A stretch of 23,869 nt of DNA from Oscillospiraceae bacterium (GCA_020025655.1 JAHHRR010000027.1:1-23869); one strand, 5' to 3'; counted from the stretch's first letter, positions 15,034-23,720 are shown. Translations and numbers: made by a program. Notes: generated by a model not told the origin, from the letters alone.

Positions 15034-16449
15034 TTACTTTATAGTCTCAATCTTAATGGTATTGGTATTGCCGGAGGAACCGCTGATGGGGCCGCCGGTG
15101 AGAACAACATTGTCTCCCTTCTGAAGCTTGAGCGTTTCTCTTGCAATGTTTAATCCGTTATAGAAAACCACATCCAGAGAAGGATACTCAGGAGCCAGTA
15201 CGGGAATTACTCCCCAGCTCATGTTCAGCTGATGCCATGCTCTTTCATTGGTGGTAGTGCCGACAATATCAATGGGGCCTCTGAAACGGCTGACCATTCT
15301 GGCGGTCGTACCGGAAATGGAGTTAACAACAATGCACTTTGCATTTACATCAATAGCCATTGAACATACAGCGTGGGAAATTGCATCAATGTTATTCTTG
15401 ATGTTGAATTCGGCAGAGTTGAACATCTTCTTATAGTCAATTCTCTGCTCTGTGAACTCTGCAATGTCAGCCATGCTCTTAACTGCCTCGGCAGGATACT
15501 TACCGGCAGCAGTCTCGCCTGACAGCATAATAGCGGAAGTTCCGTCGTAAACTGCATTCGCAACGTCGGAAACCTCTGCTCTGGTAGGTCTGATGTTGTG
15601 AATCATGGATTCCAGCATTTCGGTAGCGGTGATGACACGCTTTCCAAGCAGGCGGCACGTCTTAATAAGGTGCTTCTGTATTGCAGGAACCTCAACATAA
15701 GGAATCTCTACGCCGAGATCGCCTCTTGCAACCATGATACCGTCTGCGATTTTGCAGATTTCATCAATATTGTCAACGCCTGCACGATTTTCAATCTTTG
15801 CAATAAGGTTAATGTCCTTACCACCGTTATTGTCCAGAAAATCTCTGAGCTTCTTAACATCATCCTTGCAGGAAACAAAGGAAGCTGCAACAAAGTCAAT
15901 ATCATTCTCTATGCCGAACAGCAGGTCGGATTTATCCTGCTCGCTGAGATACTCCTGCTTTAAAACCTTGTCGGGGAAGCTCATGCTCTTCTTGTCAGAC
16001 AGCTCTCCTCCGGTGGTAACAGTGCAGAATATCTTGCTGCCTTCAATTTTATCCACATGGAAGATAACAAGGCCGTTATTAACAGTAATGGTATCTCCTG
16101 CTGTCAGATCCTCAGTAAGATTTTTGTAGGAAACGGAAACCATCTTCTCGTTACCCTGAACATCATCGGTAGTGAAGATGAATTTATCTCCGTCTTTAAG
16201 CTCAATCTTTTTATTTTCAAAGGTCTTTATTCTATATTCAGGTCCCTTGGTGTCCAGCATTATAGCAATAGGCAGACCCAGTTTTTTACGCACTTTCTTG
16301 ATAAGGTCTATTTTCACCTTATGCTCTGCATGACTGCCGTGAGAACAGTTGAGTCTTGCAACATTCATGCCGTTTTTGCACATTTGAGTAAGAACAGCTT
16401 CGTCAGTTGAAGAGGGGCCGATAGTGCAGATTATTTTTGTTTTACGCAT
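15034..16449 (-). CDS. pyk: Pyruvate kinase
   Basis: 471-residue glycolytic enzyme making pyruvate and ATP from PEP and ADP. Motifs: TKIICTIGPSS (4-14), NVARLNCSHG (29-38), LDTKGPEYRI (65-74), AKIENRAG with the catalytic Lys218 and metal ligand Glu220, ARGDLGVEIP (241-250), TATEMLESM, and the long DVANAVYDGTSAIMLSGETAAGKYP region. Glu71, matching muscle Glu117, predicts K+ dependence. There is no extra C-terminal PEP-utiliser domain as in Bacillus. Small oddities are KGPEYR for the usual KGPEIR and SMSFPD for the usual GVNLPG. AAAGGA precedes ATG. It is the first gene of a probable operon with the GAF protein and has a clear promoter. Confidence 0.96.
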   Translation of the reverse strand: MRKTKIICTIGPSSTDEAVLTQMCKNGMNVARLNCSHGSHAEHKVKIDLIKKVRKKLGLPIAIMLDTKGPEYRIKTFENKKIELKDGDKFIFTTDDVQGNEKMVSVSYKNLTEDLTAGDTITVNNGLVIFHVDKIEGSKIFCTVTTGGELSDKKSMSFPDKVLKQEYLSEQDKSDLLFGIENDIDFVAASFVSCKDDVKKLRDFLDNNGGKDINLIAKIENRAGVDNIDEICKIADGIMVARGDLGVEIPYVEVPAIQKHLIKTCRLLGKRVITATEMLESMIHNIRPTRAEVSDVANAVYDGTSAIMLSGETAAGKYPAEAVKSMADIAEFTEQRIDYKKMFNSAEFNIKNNIDAISHAVCSMAIDVNAKCIVVNSISGTTARMVSRFRGPIDIVGTTTNERAWHQLNMSWGVIPVLAPEYPSLDVVFYNGLNIARETLKLQKGDNVVLTGGPISGSSGNTNTIKIETIK

Positions 16450-16518
16450 AATTATTCCTTTCTGTTGTGAAATCCAGCGTTTCCATCTTTAATAATTTCG
16501 ATTTCTAATCCAGTGTAT

Positions 16519-16547
16519 ATAATACTATAAAATTTACCATTCGGCAA
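16519..16547 (-). promoter_or_regulatory. Promoter of pyk
   Basis: Minus strand: -35 TTGCCG (16542-16547), 17-base spacer, -10 TATTAT (16519-16524), about 70 bases before the ATG. Confidence 0.6.
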
Positions 16548-16573
16548 GATAAATGCATACTGGAAAAATATTT

Positions 16574-16587
16574 TTTTCCCGGGAAAA
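16574..16587. promoter_or_regulatory. 14-bp perfect palindrome upstream of the pyk promoter
   Basis: TTTTCCCGGGAAAA is a perfect palindrome whose near edge is 26 bases upstream of the pyk -35. The position suits an activator or other regulator site. I do not recognise the motif, and it may be chance in an AT-rich gap. Confidence 0.3.
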
Positions 16588-16637
16588 TTTCTATCCCGCC
16601 CCAAAGCTGACTGCGCTTTTACTTTACCCTATTCACG

Positions 16638-16669
16638 AAAAAAAGAGGCAGTCTTACGACTGCCTCTTT
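16638..16669 (-). terminator. Intrinsic terminator of the MMPL operon
   Basis: A perfect 12-bp stem, AAAGAGGCAGTC (16642-16653) with GACTGCCTCTTT (16658-16669), has a four-base loop. On the minus strand the 3' arm ends in T and continues TTTTC. Confidence 0.9.
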
Positions 16670-16677
16670 AATTAAAT

Positions 16678-18747
16678 TCAACCTATGGCTTCGCTTCTGT
16701 AAATATAGCTCAGAGGTGCATCCTTGGAAAGCTTGCTGACAGGGTTATAATCGTTCGCTGCATCAGACAGTGCAAGAAGTCTGTCTCTGAGTGCGCCCAG
16801 CTCACCGTCCAGCATTGCGGTTACGGGGCTTATGCCCTCGGTATCAAAGCGCTTAATACCGTCCTTCAGTGCCTGTGAGCCGTCTTTGAGCTGAGTTACA
16901 CCGGTTTTAAGCTCAGGCATCTTGCTCTTGAGAGTGCCTGCTCCTGCTGCGGCTGCGGATACACCGTTGGTGTACTGCCAGATTCCGTTATAGAAGCTTA
17001 AATAGCTGTTGAGGCTCTGCAGAAGTGCTGCAAGTGATTCTCTGCCCTCTCCTGCGGCTTTAAGTGCCTCTTCAAGCTGTGCCTTCACCTCAGGAGATGC
17101 CATTGCCTGACTTATAAGCTCCTGCTTCTTTGCTGCAATATACTGGTCGATTATTGCCTTTGTCTCGTCGCTTGCCATAACCCCAGGTACAGTTTCCTCT
17201 ACCTTCTTTGCAATCAGCATCTTAGTCTGCTCTTCTTCAAGCTTTTCGCATACTACGCTAGATATCTTACTTTCCACATTTTTCTGAATGGTAGCCTGAA
17301 TCTCTTCGCTCTGCATCTTTGCATCAACAGTCTGAGCGATTTCATCCTTCTTGGTTTCCATTATCTGTGCTACCGCAGCATCAATTTTCTGCTTTCTGAG
17401 ATCGCTGCTGTCCATTGCTTCATACTCTTCGAGACTTATTTCGCTCTTTTCAAGTACTGCTGCAAGAACAGCCTTGTGATACTCATTGTTTACAGCTTCG
17501 GTTACAGCCTTCTTTACACTTTCTGTAACACCTGCGTTGATCTGGCTCATTATGGCCTCATCGCCACGTATTGTATCTTCAATATTCTGCTTTACAGCTG
17601 CAACAACCTGCTTCTCAACCTTTGCTGTTACAGCCTTCTGAACCTCTGCGGTTACGCCTGCAGCAATCGCATCATGGTTCTTTTCTACCTCAGCAGTAAC
17701 CTTATCCAGTGCCTGCTGGGAGATATTGCTTTCGCTCAGAGAATCAATAAGTGCTGTCAGCACCTGATTGAAGTTATCAATGGTGAGGCCGGGATTACCA
17801 AGTCCCGCTGCTTCAATCTGAGCATTTGCTGCGGAAAGAAGTGAATTGAACACCTGCTGTGCGCCGCTCTGTAATGCAGCTGAATTTGCATCGAGCTGTG
17901 CAAGGCCGTCGGCCAGTGTGCTTACACCATCTTCCAGTGCGACGCAGCTGTTGAGCAGGGTATCGAGTCCTTCGTAAAGCTTTGAAGAACCGTCCTCAAG
18001 CTGGCCCATAGCTGAACGAAGAGACTCTATGGCCTTATTTATATCTGCTGTATTTGCGCTCAGGTCTATATCCATATCCTTGAGCAGTTCATTTGAAACC
18101 ATGCTCACAGACATAGAAAGGGAGAAATCCTTAACATCGGCGCTGAACTCAAGGTATGAGGGGAATTCAACATCTGATTTCTTTACATTCAGGCTTTCCT
18201 GAAGTCCGGGAACTGCAAAGCCTACTGCAATATAGTTCTTACCGTCGCTTATAACCTTACCGGAGCTTACAGTTACATTGGAGAATTTCTCTCCGTCGAG
18301 TATCATACCTGTCATAACTGCAAAAGGTACATAGATATTTTTTTCGCTGCCCTGAATTTTGGCCTTGGTCTGCTTCAGATTTTCATAATCATAGCGGATA
18401 ACCACATGACCGCTCTGACCTGCGAGCTTTTCGGGCTTGATGTCCTTGCCGTCAAGGGTGTAGCTTATGTTCATCTTTATGGGCATCAGATCGTCCTGAT
18501 TTCCGCAGTCGACCTTAACACCGTCGGGGTTATTTACAGGAAGTCCCTTGCCGCTGCTCTCAGGCAGGGCAGCAATAACGGTATCTGTAAGTATCAGCTT
18601 TTCTGCCTTACCCTGAGCATCAGTCATAACATAGATGCTGTTTTCGCCCTCTGCGGACTTTTCAGGCACAGCTGCTGCTGTAAATGCAAAGCTCATTGCG
18701 CAGACAAGAAGCACTGCCAGCAGCTTTATTGAATTCTTCCTTTTCAT
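16678..18747 (-). CDS. Secreted coiled-coil protein with LxxG repeats, MMPL partner
   Basis: 689-residue extracytoplasmic protein of unknown function, resembling the YhgE/Pip-type LxxG heptad proteins encoded beside MMPL pumps in Firmicutes. A signal peptide is clear: KRKNSIK, then a hydrophobic core to about 26 (AAA). A beta-rich domain (about 35-235) contains GHVVIRYDYEN. LxxG-type heptads occur at about 245-290 (LEDGSSKLYEGL, LEDGVSTLADGLAQL) and again near 640 (LKDGSQALKDGI). Between them a long charged helical stretch (about 330-590) is rich in Ala, Glu, Lys and Val with repeated VTAEV-like units. The end SYIYRSEAIG resembles that of clostridial homologues; no C-terminal membrane anchor is seen. 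Its ATG overlaps the TGA of the pump gene with GAGGAGG just upstream, indicating translational coupling and a joint role, perhaps as a periplasm-facing or wall-side extension of the pump. Confidence 0.8.
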   Translation of the reverse strand: MKRKNSIKLLAVLLVCAMSFAFTAAAVPEKSAEGENSIYVMTDAQGKAEKLILTDTVIAALPESSGKGLPVNNPDGVKVDCGNQDDLMPIKMNISYTLDGKDIKPEKLAGQSGHVVIRYDYENLKQTKAKIQGSEKNIYVPFAVMTGMILDGEKFSNVTVSSGKVISDGKNYIAVGFAVPGLQESLNVKKSDVEFPSYLEFSADVKDFSLSMSVSMVSNELLKDMDIDLSANTADINKAIESLRSAMGQLEDGSSKLYEGLDTLLNSCVALEDGVSTLADGLAQLDANSAALQSGAQQVFNSLLSAANAQIEAAGLGNPGLTIDNFNQVLTALIDSLSESNISQQALDKVTAEVEKNHDAIAAGVTAEVQKAVTAKVEKQVVAAVKQNIEDTIRGDEAIMSQINAGVTESVKKAVTEAVNNEYHKAVLAAVLEKSEISLEEYEAMDSSDLRKQKIDAAVAQIMETKKDEIAQTVDAKMQSEEIQATIQKNVESKISSVVCEKLEEEQTKMLIAKKVEETVPGVMASDETKAIIDQYIAAKKQELISQAMASPEVKAQLEEALKAAGEGRESLAALLQSLNSYLSFYNGIWQYTNGVSAAAAGAGTLKSKMPELKTGVTQLKDGSQALKDGIKRFDTEGISPVTAMLDGELGALRDRLLALSDAANDYNPVSKLSKDAPLSYIYRSEAIG

Positions 18748-20846
18748 CTTTGTTCCTCCTCAATAGCTTTTACACTTTGTACGTCCTTGCGGTTTTTGCG
18801 AGGCGAGGTTCTTATTATTCTGTCGCAGAGCATCAGGAATGCCGGCAGCATAAATATAACGCTCAGAATACTTACTACCGCACCTCTTGCCATAAGCAGG
18901 CACATGGAACGGATTATATCTATATTGGAATACATTGCAACTCCGAATGTTGCAGCAAACAGACCCATGCCGCTTACCATTACAGAGGGCATGGATGTCT
19001 CAAGTGCTCTTGAAACTGCTTCCAGCTTCTCCTTGCCGTAGTAGCGCTCGGCTTTATATCTGGTAGTCATCAGTATTGCATAGTCAACCGTTGCACCAAG
19101 CTGAATTGTGCTTATACATATAGGCGCAATGAAGGGCAGTGACTGGCCCGTGTAATGAGGAATACCAAGGTTTATGAATACTGCAAACTCAATAACTGCA
19201 ATCAGTATGAACGGCAGTACAATGCTCTTTTCAACCAGTGCAATTATAATGAAAATTGCAAGCGTGGAAACCGCAGTAACAACTTTAAAGTCTCTGTCTG
19301 TGGTTTCGATAAGGTCCTTTGTGCAGGGTGCTTCACCGATGAGCATACCCTTGGGATCATATTTCTTTAAGATTGCGTTCAGCTCATCAATCTGTGCGTT
19401 TACCTCATCGCTTGCGGGGTAGTAGCTGGAGTTTATTAAAAACAGCTCCCACTTATCGCTCTTTAATGTGGAAATAAGGTCTTTCGGCAGAACTTCCTCG
19501 GGAACATTGGGGCCCAAAAGGCTTTCAAGTCCCAGAACATATTCAACTCCGTCCACCTCTTCAAGATCTGCAATCATATCTCTCATGGTGCTGGACGGCA
19601 GAGAAGCGTCAGCCAGAATCATGTGAGTGGATGCAACATTGAAGCTGTCCTGAAGCTTTTTATTTGCAATAACAAAATCCATATCCTCAGGCAGGCATTT
19701 GCCCATATCATAGTAAACCTCATCGTTGGTTTCACGATATCCGGTAAAGGCCGGAATTGCAATTACAACAAAGATTACAAGGAATACGGGGAATTTCTTT
19801 GTAACTGCCAGAGAGAACTTTTTAAGGTTAGGAATAATTGAACGGTGTCTGGTTTTCTGCAGCGGTTTATCCAGAATGAGGATTAGAGCCGGCAGATGTG
19901 TAACACTGCCTACAACACCAAGCAATACGCCCTTTGCCATAACAAGGCCCAGGTCACGGCCCATTGTGAAGCTCATGAAGCACAAGGCTGCAAAACCTGC
20001 AATCGTTGTTACGGAGCTTCCTACAACAGAGCTGAGAGTTGCTCTTATTGCACGGGCCATTGCCTCGCATTTATCTTCAACGGTTTCCTGCTGCTCATTG
20101 TAGCTGTGCCACAGGAAAATCGAATAGTCCATCGTTACCGCAAGCTGCAGCACCGCCGCCATCGCTTTTGTAATGTATGAGATTTCTCCGAAGAAGTAGT
20201 TTGTACCCATGTTCAGCATGATGGACAGGCCAATGCTTATAAGGAATACAAAAGGTACAAGCCATCCATCGAGTAACAGTATCATTGCTGCGCACGCACA
20301 CAGAACAGCAAGTCCTACATATGTTGACTCTTCTTCCTCGCACAGATCCTTAAGGTCTGTTACAAGGGCTGACATACCTGATATGTAGCACTGCTTTCCT
20401 GCAATATTTCGTATATTCCGGATAGCATCCATTGTTACATCCTCAGATGTACCGGAATCGAAGAATACAGCAAGCATTGTAGAGTTTTCCGTATTGAAGG
20501 CGTCATAAAGCTCCTTGGGCATAAGCTCCATAGGAACTGAAATTTCAGCAATAGAGTCATACCACAGTACGGTATCTACATGATCCACCTGCTGAATTTC
20601 CGCCTTCAGCTTTGCTACATCCGACGGAAGCATATCCTCAATAACAATGAAAGAGAATGCCCCCTTTCCGAAATCGTCCATCAGCTCGTACTGTCCTACA
20701 ACTGTGTCCATATCTGAGGGCAGATAGTCCAGCATATCGTAGTTTATCCTTGTACCTACCATGCCGAAGAAACACGGTATCATGGCCAGAAGCACCAGTA
20801 TAAGGATAGGAACGCGCCATTTAACTATTGTTCTGGCAAAACGCAT
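18744..20846 (-). CDS. MMPL/RND-family transporter
   Basis: 700-residue polytopic exporter with the duplicated RND layout: a first helix (about 12-32), an extracytoplasmic domain (to about 170), five to six helices, then a second such half from about 350. Each half has the Asp-Tyr pair in the central helix that forms the proton relay in MmpL3-type pumps: TMDYSIF (Asp240, Tyr241) and TVDYAIL (Asp588, Tyr589). Family members export lipids, lipopeptides or hydrophobic molecules; the substrate here is unknown. I set the start at ATG 20846 because GAAGGAAG lies at the right distance and the protein then begins MRFARTIVKWR. Upstream in-frame ATGs at 20864 and 20894 lack ribosome sites. It is co-translated with the secreted coiled-coil gene. 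No TetR-type regulator is adjacent. Confidence 0.88.
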   Translation of the reverse strand: MRFARTIVKWRVPILILVLLAMIPCFFGMVGTRINYDMLDYLPSDMDTVVGQYELMDDFGKGAFSFIVIEDMLPSDVAKLKAEIQQVDHVDTVLWYDSIAEISVPMELMPKELYDAFNTENSTMLAVFFDSGTSEDVTMDAIRNIRNIAGKQCYISGMSALVTDLKDLCEEEESTYVGLAVLCACAAMILLLDGWLVPFVFLISIGLSIMLNMGTNYFFGEISYITKAMAAVLQLAVTMDYSIFLWHSYNEQQETVEDKCEAMARAIRATLSSVVGSSVTTIAGFAALCFMSFTMGRDLGLVMAKGVLLGVVGSVTHLPALILILDKPLQKTRHRSIIPNLKKFSLAVTKKFPVFLVIFVVIAIPAFTGYRETNDEVYYDMGKCLPEDMDFVIANKKLQDSFNVASTHMILADASLPSSTMRDMIADLEEVDGVEYVLGLESLLGPNVPEEVLPKDLISTLKSDKWELFLINSSYYPASDEVNAQIDELNAILKKYDPKGMLIGEAPCTKDLIETTDRDFKVVTAVSTLAIFIIIALVEKSIVLPFILIAVIEFAVFINLGIPHYTGQSLPFIAPICISTIQLGATVDYAILMTTRYKAERYYGKEKLEAVSRALETSMPSVMVSGMGLFAATFGVAMYSNIDIIRSMCLLMARGAVVSILSVIFMLPAFLMLCDRIIRTSPRKNRKDVQSVKAIEEEQR

Positions 20847-20951
20847 TTTCCAACTTCCTTCCATTAAACATCTAAAAATCTGAATCAACCCCATAACAAT
20901 GTTGATTGCAGATATTTTTTACCATTAAAACTATCTAATAAAGATTTTAAA

Positions 20952-20971
20952 TTTCCTGCTTCGGCAGGAAA
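20952..20971. repeat. Stable hairpin in the MMPL leader
   Basis: TTTCCTGC (20952-20959) pairs perfectly with GCAGGAAA (20964-20971) around TTCG, giving a C(UUCG)G cap on the plus strand. It lies about 105 bases before the MMPL start, so it would be in the leader RNA. Tails are not T-rich enough for a good terminator. Confidence 0.45.
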
Positions 20972-21020
20972 AAACGAATATAAACACCGGACATCATGGC
21001 AGCCGCCGGTATATGAAAAA

Positions 21021-21058
21021 TACAATTGATATTGTAGTTTAATGCCGCCTTGCGCCAA
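21021..21058 (-). promoter_or_regulatory. Possible MMPL operon promoter with overlapping operator
   Basis: Minus strand: -35 TTGGCG (21053-21058), 16-base spacer, -10 TACAAT (21031-21036). The -10 forms one arm of the inverted repeat TACAAT-N4-ATTGTA (21021-21036), as expected for a repressor site. The leader would be about 175 bases. The -35 match is modest. Confidence 0.35.
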
Positions 21059-21065
21059 TAAAAGT

Positions 21066-21105
21066 CCAAAGACCAAATCGTATATTCTACGATTTGGGTC
21101 TTTGG
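21066..21105. repeat. Long near-perfect inverted repeat
   Basis: A 17-base arm (21066-21082, starting CCAAAGACC) pairs with 21088-21105 (ending GGGTCTTTGG), with one extra G and a five-base loop. On the minus strand it is followed by ACTTTTATT, so it may end the ACP operon transcript. It may instead be a dispersed palindromic element. Confidence 0.6.
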
Positions 21106-21416
21106 AAAAGCAGCGCAGTATTTCTCGTTCCGCCGAACACTGTCATAAACGCCCTGACAGCTATACCCGTAATTTCAATGGTAAAAAATGGGTATTGCTA
21201 AGCGTACAAGAGGTTTCTCCATACATTATATATTATGTTGGTATAGCAGGTTTTTGAATGGACGCAGCACTCACATAGTCTGAATTTCAGGCATAACAGG
21301 CTTTATGTTTCAATTTTGGGCAAACCGGACACTTTGCTTAATTTTTGTCAGAGATGAGCTTCACGCCATGTAATATCGAACCATCGTCTACTTTACAGAC
21401 GGTTTTTCTGTTTAAT

Positions 21417-21653
21417 TCACATCATACACCGCACATCATCTATATAATCGCATAAGTCTCCCACCGTGGTAAGGTGAATGTCATTTACTGCCGGAATATT
21501 GAATTCATCCTCTACCAGTATTGACAGTATTGTAATGGTCAGCGAATCGAGTCCCAGATCATTTCTGAGTGTGTTCTCCCTTTTTAATTCATCATAATTA
21601 AAATCCGGAGACAGCTGCTTTAATAATTCTTTCAGTCTCTCGAGGGTATCCAT
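21417..21653 (-). CDS. Stand-alone acyl carrier protein
   Basis: 78-residue acidic four-helix carrier. LGLDSLT (33-39) contains Ser37, the site for the 4'-phosphopantetheine arm, at the start of helix II, which continues ITILSILVEDEFNI. Length and helix pattern are normal. The sequence around helix II differs from the very conserved fatty-acid-synthesis form (usually LGADSLD...ELVMALEEEF), and no fab genes are near, so a dedicated carrier for a side pathway is more likely than the housekeeping ACP. GGGGGAG precedes the ATG. It lies 113 bases after the radical SAM gene on the same strand and is the last gene of the cassette. Confidence 0.9.
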   Translation of the reverse strand: MDTLERLKELLKQLSPDFNYDELKRENTLRNDLGLDSLTITILSILVEDEFNIPAVNDIHLTTVGDLCDYIDDVRCMM

Positions 21654-21766
21654 TATCTCTCCCCCTTTTTCAGTATAATTGCTGCTTTACGGCAGCGGGA
21701 TTGAGTATGCTTCACAGTGGAAACTGCAAATAACTTATGGACTATATGCAGTAAAGCATCTGAGGA

Positions 21767-23104
21767 TTATTTTTCTTTAGGCTGCCACAGCTTCTTAGCT
21801 TCAGCTTCCCAGCAGGCTGCATAGTGATCACATTTGCCGCACAGATGTTCTACACTTTCAGGTGACTGCAGATCAGTTGAGGCAGCGCCGGTCTCGGCTA
21901 CAATTTTGCGCAGCTTATCGGGGTTTTCAAGCATGGGACAGGGCTGCAGCATATTCTCATTAAACGGCTGTCCGTTATGATATGCCATAAATAACGGTGA
22001 GCGTAAGGCATCCAGCAAAGATTTTTCACGGATATTGGAATCTGAATAGTGGATAAATACGCAGGGATCTACATCACCGTTTGCGTTAATATGCAGGTAT
22101 CGTCTTCCGCCGGCTATGCAGCCTCCAACATACTCAGCATCATTCTGGAAGTCCATCGCAAATAACGGCTTTGTAGAACGCAGATGTCTGATTCTGCGGT
22201 AGACTTCGGCACGCTGCTCTGCGGTAGGCAGAAGCTCGGTGGATGCATCATTTCCAACGGGCATATAGTGGAAGTACCAGATAAAATATGCGCCGAGATC
22301 AATCAGGCTGTCATAATATTCCTCGCTTGAAATGGAATCAAAGTTAACGCTTGTATAGCATGAAGAAATACCATACAGAAGCTTCTTTTCATGAAGCAGA
22401 GACATAGCTTTCATTACCTTCTGGTATGTACCCTTACCACGGCGGCTGTCTGTTGCCTCTTCATCGCCTTCCAGAGAGATTGCAGGGATAAAGTTTTTGA
22501 CTCTCAGCATTTCATCAGCAAATTCCTCATCAATCAATGTGGAGTTTGTGAAGCAAAGGAAAATACAGTCAGAATGTTTTTCACACAGGCGGATAAGATC
22601 GTACCTTCTTACCAGCGGCTCGCCGCCTGTATAGATATACATATACACGCCCATTTCCTTGCCCTGACGGATAATGTCATCCAGCTCGTTATAGCTCAGA
22701 TTAAGCTTGTTGCCGTATTCTGCCGCCCAGCAGCCGATGCAGTGCAGATTGCACGCCGAAGTCGGGTCCATAAGAATCGCCCAGGGTACATTGCAGCCGT
22801 ATTTTTCTCTGTATTCATCCTGCTTGCGCCAGCCGGCCATACTTGCATTTATAAAGAAGTTTGAGACTATGGTCTTTGTAACCTCGGGGTCTACATCTCT
22901 CAGAATTTTAAGGATGTACTCATGATACGGATGATCCGGATTTTCAATAATCTCACGAATTACTCTGCGCTGTGAGGGAAAGCCTCCCTTGGAAAATTTA
23001 TCTGCCCAGTCCATAAGCTTTCTGAGATTTTTTTCGGGATCTTTATATAGATAGCGAAATACCTGCTCAATTCCTAATTTTTTCAAAGTTGTACTTGCAT
23101 CCAT
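21767..23104 (-). CDS. Radical SAM protein with partial SPASM-like C-terminus
   Basis: 445-residue radical SAM enzyme of unknown substrate. An N-terminal helical region of about 105 residues (KKLGIEQVFRYLYKDPEKNL...) precedes the core. The [4Fe-4S]-SAM motif is CNLHCIGCW (Cys118, 122, 125), followed by TGGEP (159-163). The C-terminal part has Cys329-x13-Gly-x4-Cys348, then Cys389, then C-x2-C-x5-C (422, 425, 431). This is most of a SPASM pattern, but the last expected cysteines are missing, so one auxiliary cluster seems likely and a second doubtful. AGGAGG lies seven bases before ATG 23104. It lies between a DUF308 membrane protein (46 bases upstream) and an ACP. Likely tasks are modification of an acyl-carrier-bound, lipid or peptide substrate; none is proven. 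Confidence 0.88.
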   Translation of the reverse strand: MDASTTLKKLGIEQVFRYLYKDPEKNLRKLMDWADKFSKGGFPSQRRVIREIIENPDHPYHEYILKILRDVDPEVTKTIVSNFFINASMAGWRKQDEYREKYGCNVPWAILMDPTSACNLHCIGCWAAEYGNKLNLSYNELDDIIRQGKEMGVYMYIYTGGEPLVRRYDLIRLCEKHSDCIFLCFTNSTLIDEEFADEMLRVKNFIPAISLEGDEEATDSRRGKGTYQKVMKAMSLLHEKKLLYGISSCYTSVNFDSISSEEYYDSLIDLGAYFIWYFHYMPVGNDASTELLPTAEQRAEVYRRIRHLRSTKPLFAMDFQNDAEYVGGCIAGGRRYLHINANGDVDPCVFIHYSDSNIREKSLLDALRSPLFMAYHNGQPFNENMLQPCPMLENPDKLRKIVAETGAASTDLQSPESVEHLCGKCDHYAACWEAEAKKLWQPKEK

Positions 23105-23150
23105 TGCATTTCCTCCTTTTCATTTTTCAAAATCAGTTTTTAAGGTTCTG

Positions 23151-23720
23151 TCACTCAATTATATATGTAATTTTTTTCTGCAGAATGTTGACCGCCGTCA
23201 AAACTGTTGCCAAATTCAGCGCTCCCTCACTTACAAGGGCTATTCCCAGAAGCAGCATAAGCACTGCATGATTTTCAAATGTTATAGCCATAAGAAGCAG
23301 GCCGAATGCGGCAGTTACAATTGCAATTATTAAAACCAGCCACCATTTGCTGATACCGAATTCTCTTGAGTCAATGGAAATCTGTATTTTCAAAAGCGAG
23401 TCAGTTAGAATAAGCAGTCCCAGTAAAATTGAAACAGTATCTGTTATGAGGCTTTGCTTCAGAATCAGTGTAAGCCCCATAATGAGTGAGATGATTCCGA
23501 ATGCCAGATCAAACTGAAATGCCAATCTGTATCTGTCTTTTGACAGGTAGCCGATAAGTTTGACTCCGGCCAGTAAAATCAGTAGAATGCCGCCTATCAA
23601 ACGCAACATGGTAAATGGAACATCGGGTTTTGTGATTATCACAATTCCCAGTGCGAATGTTAAAACGGAAAGTATTATGTATCCGTATTTTGCTGCCCGC
23701 AGTCTCTTGTTCACTTCCAT
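23151..23720 (-). CDS. DUF308 (HdeD-like) membrane protein
   Basis: 189-residue integral membrane protein with six hydrophobic segments (about 12-29, 36-56, 67-86, 89-108, 125-145, 150-172) arranged as short helical hairpins, the layout of HdeD/DUF308. The N-terminus MEVNKRLRAAKYGY is basic and probably cytoplasmic. E. coli HdeD is linked to acid resistance, but the biochemical function of the family is unknown. AGGAGGTG gives a strong ribosome site for ATG 23720. It is first in a minus-strand cassette with the radical SAM and ACP genes and has a possible promoter -10 at 23787-23792. Confidence 0.8.
   Translation of the reverse strand: MEVNKRLRAAKYGYIILSVLTFALGIVIITKPDVPFTMLRLIGGILLILLAGVKLIGYLSKDRYRLAFQFDLAFGIISLIMGLTLILKQSLITDTVSILLGLLILTDSLLKIQISIDSREFGISKWWLVLIIAIVTAAFGLLLMAITFENHAVLMLLLGIALVSEGALNLATVLTAVNILQKKITYIIE

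Larger units (their letters stand above)
20847..21416. other. 570-base gap without a convincing gene
   Basis: Between the MMPL gene and the ACP gene. It holds a UUCG-capped hairpin (20952-20971), a 16-bp inverted repeat with a possible promoter (21021-21058), a long near-perfect stem (21066-21105), and a weak plus-strand hairpin with five T near 21385-21409. A 71-codon plus-strand frame (21042-21257) has no ribosome site and overlaps the stem, so I do not call it. There is no transposase remnant I can recognise. Confidence 0.6.

Noticed and set aside
20847..20894. 16-residue N-terminal extension of the MMPL pump
   Set aside because: The ATGs at 20864 and 20894 lack ribosome sites, whereas ATG 20846 has GAAGGAAG at good distance.
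21042..21257. 71-codon plus-strand frame in the gap upstream of the MMPL gene
   Set aside because: No ribosome site, it spans the long inverted repeat, and it has no family resemblance I can support.
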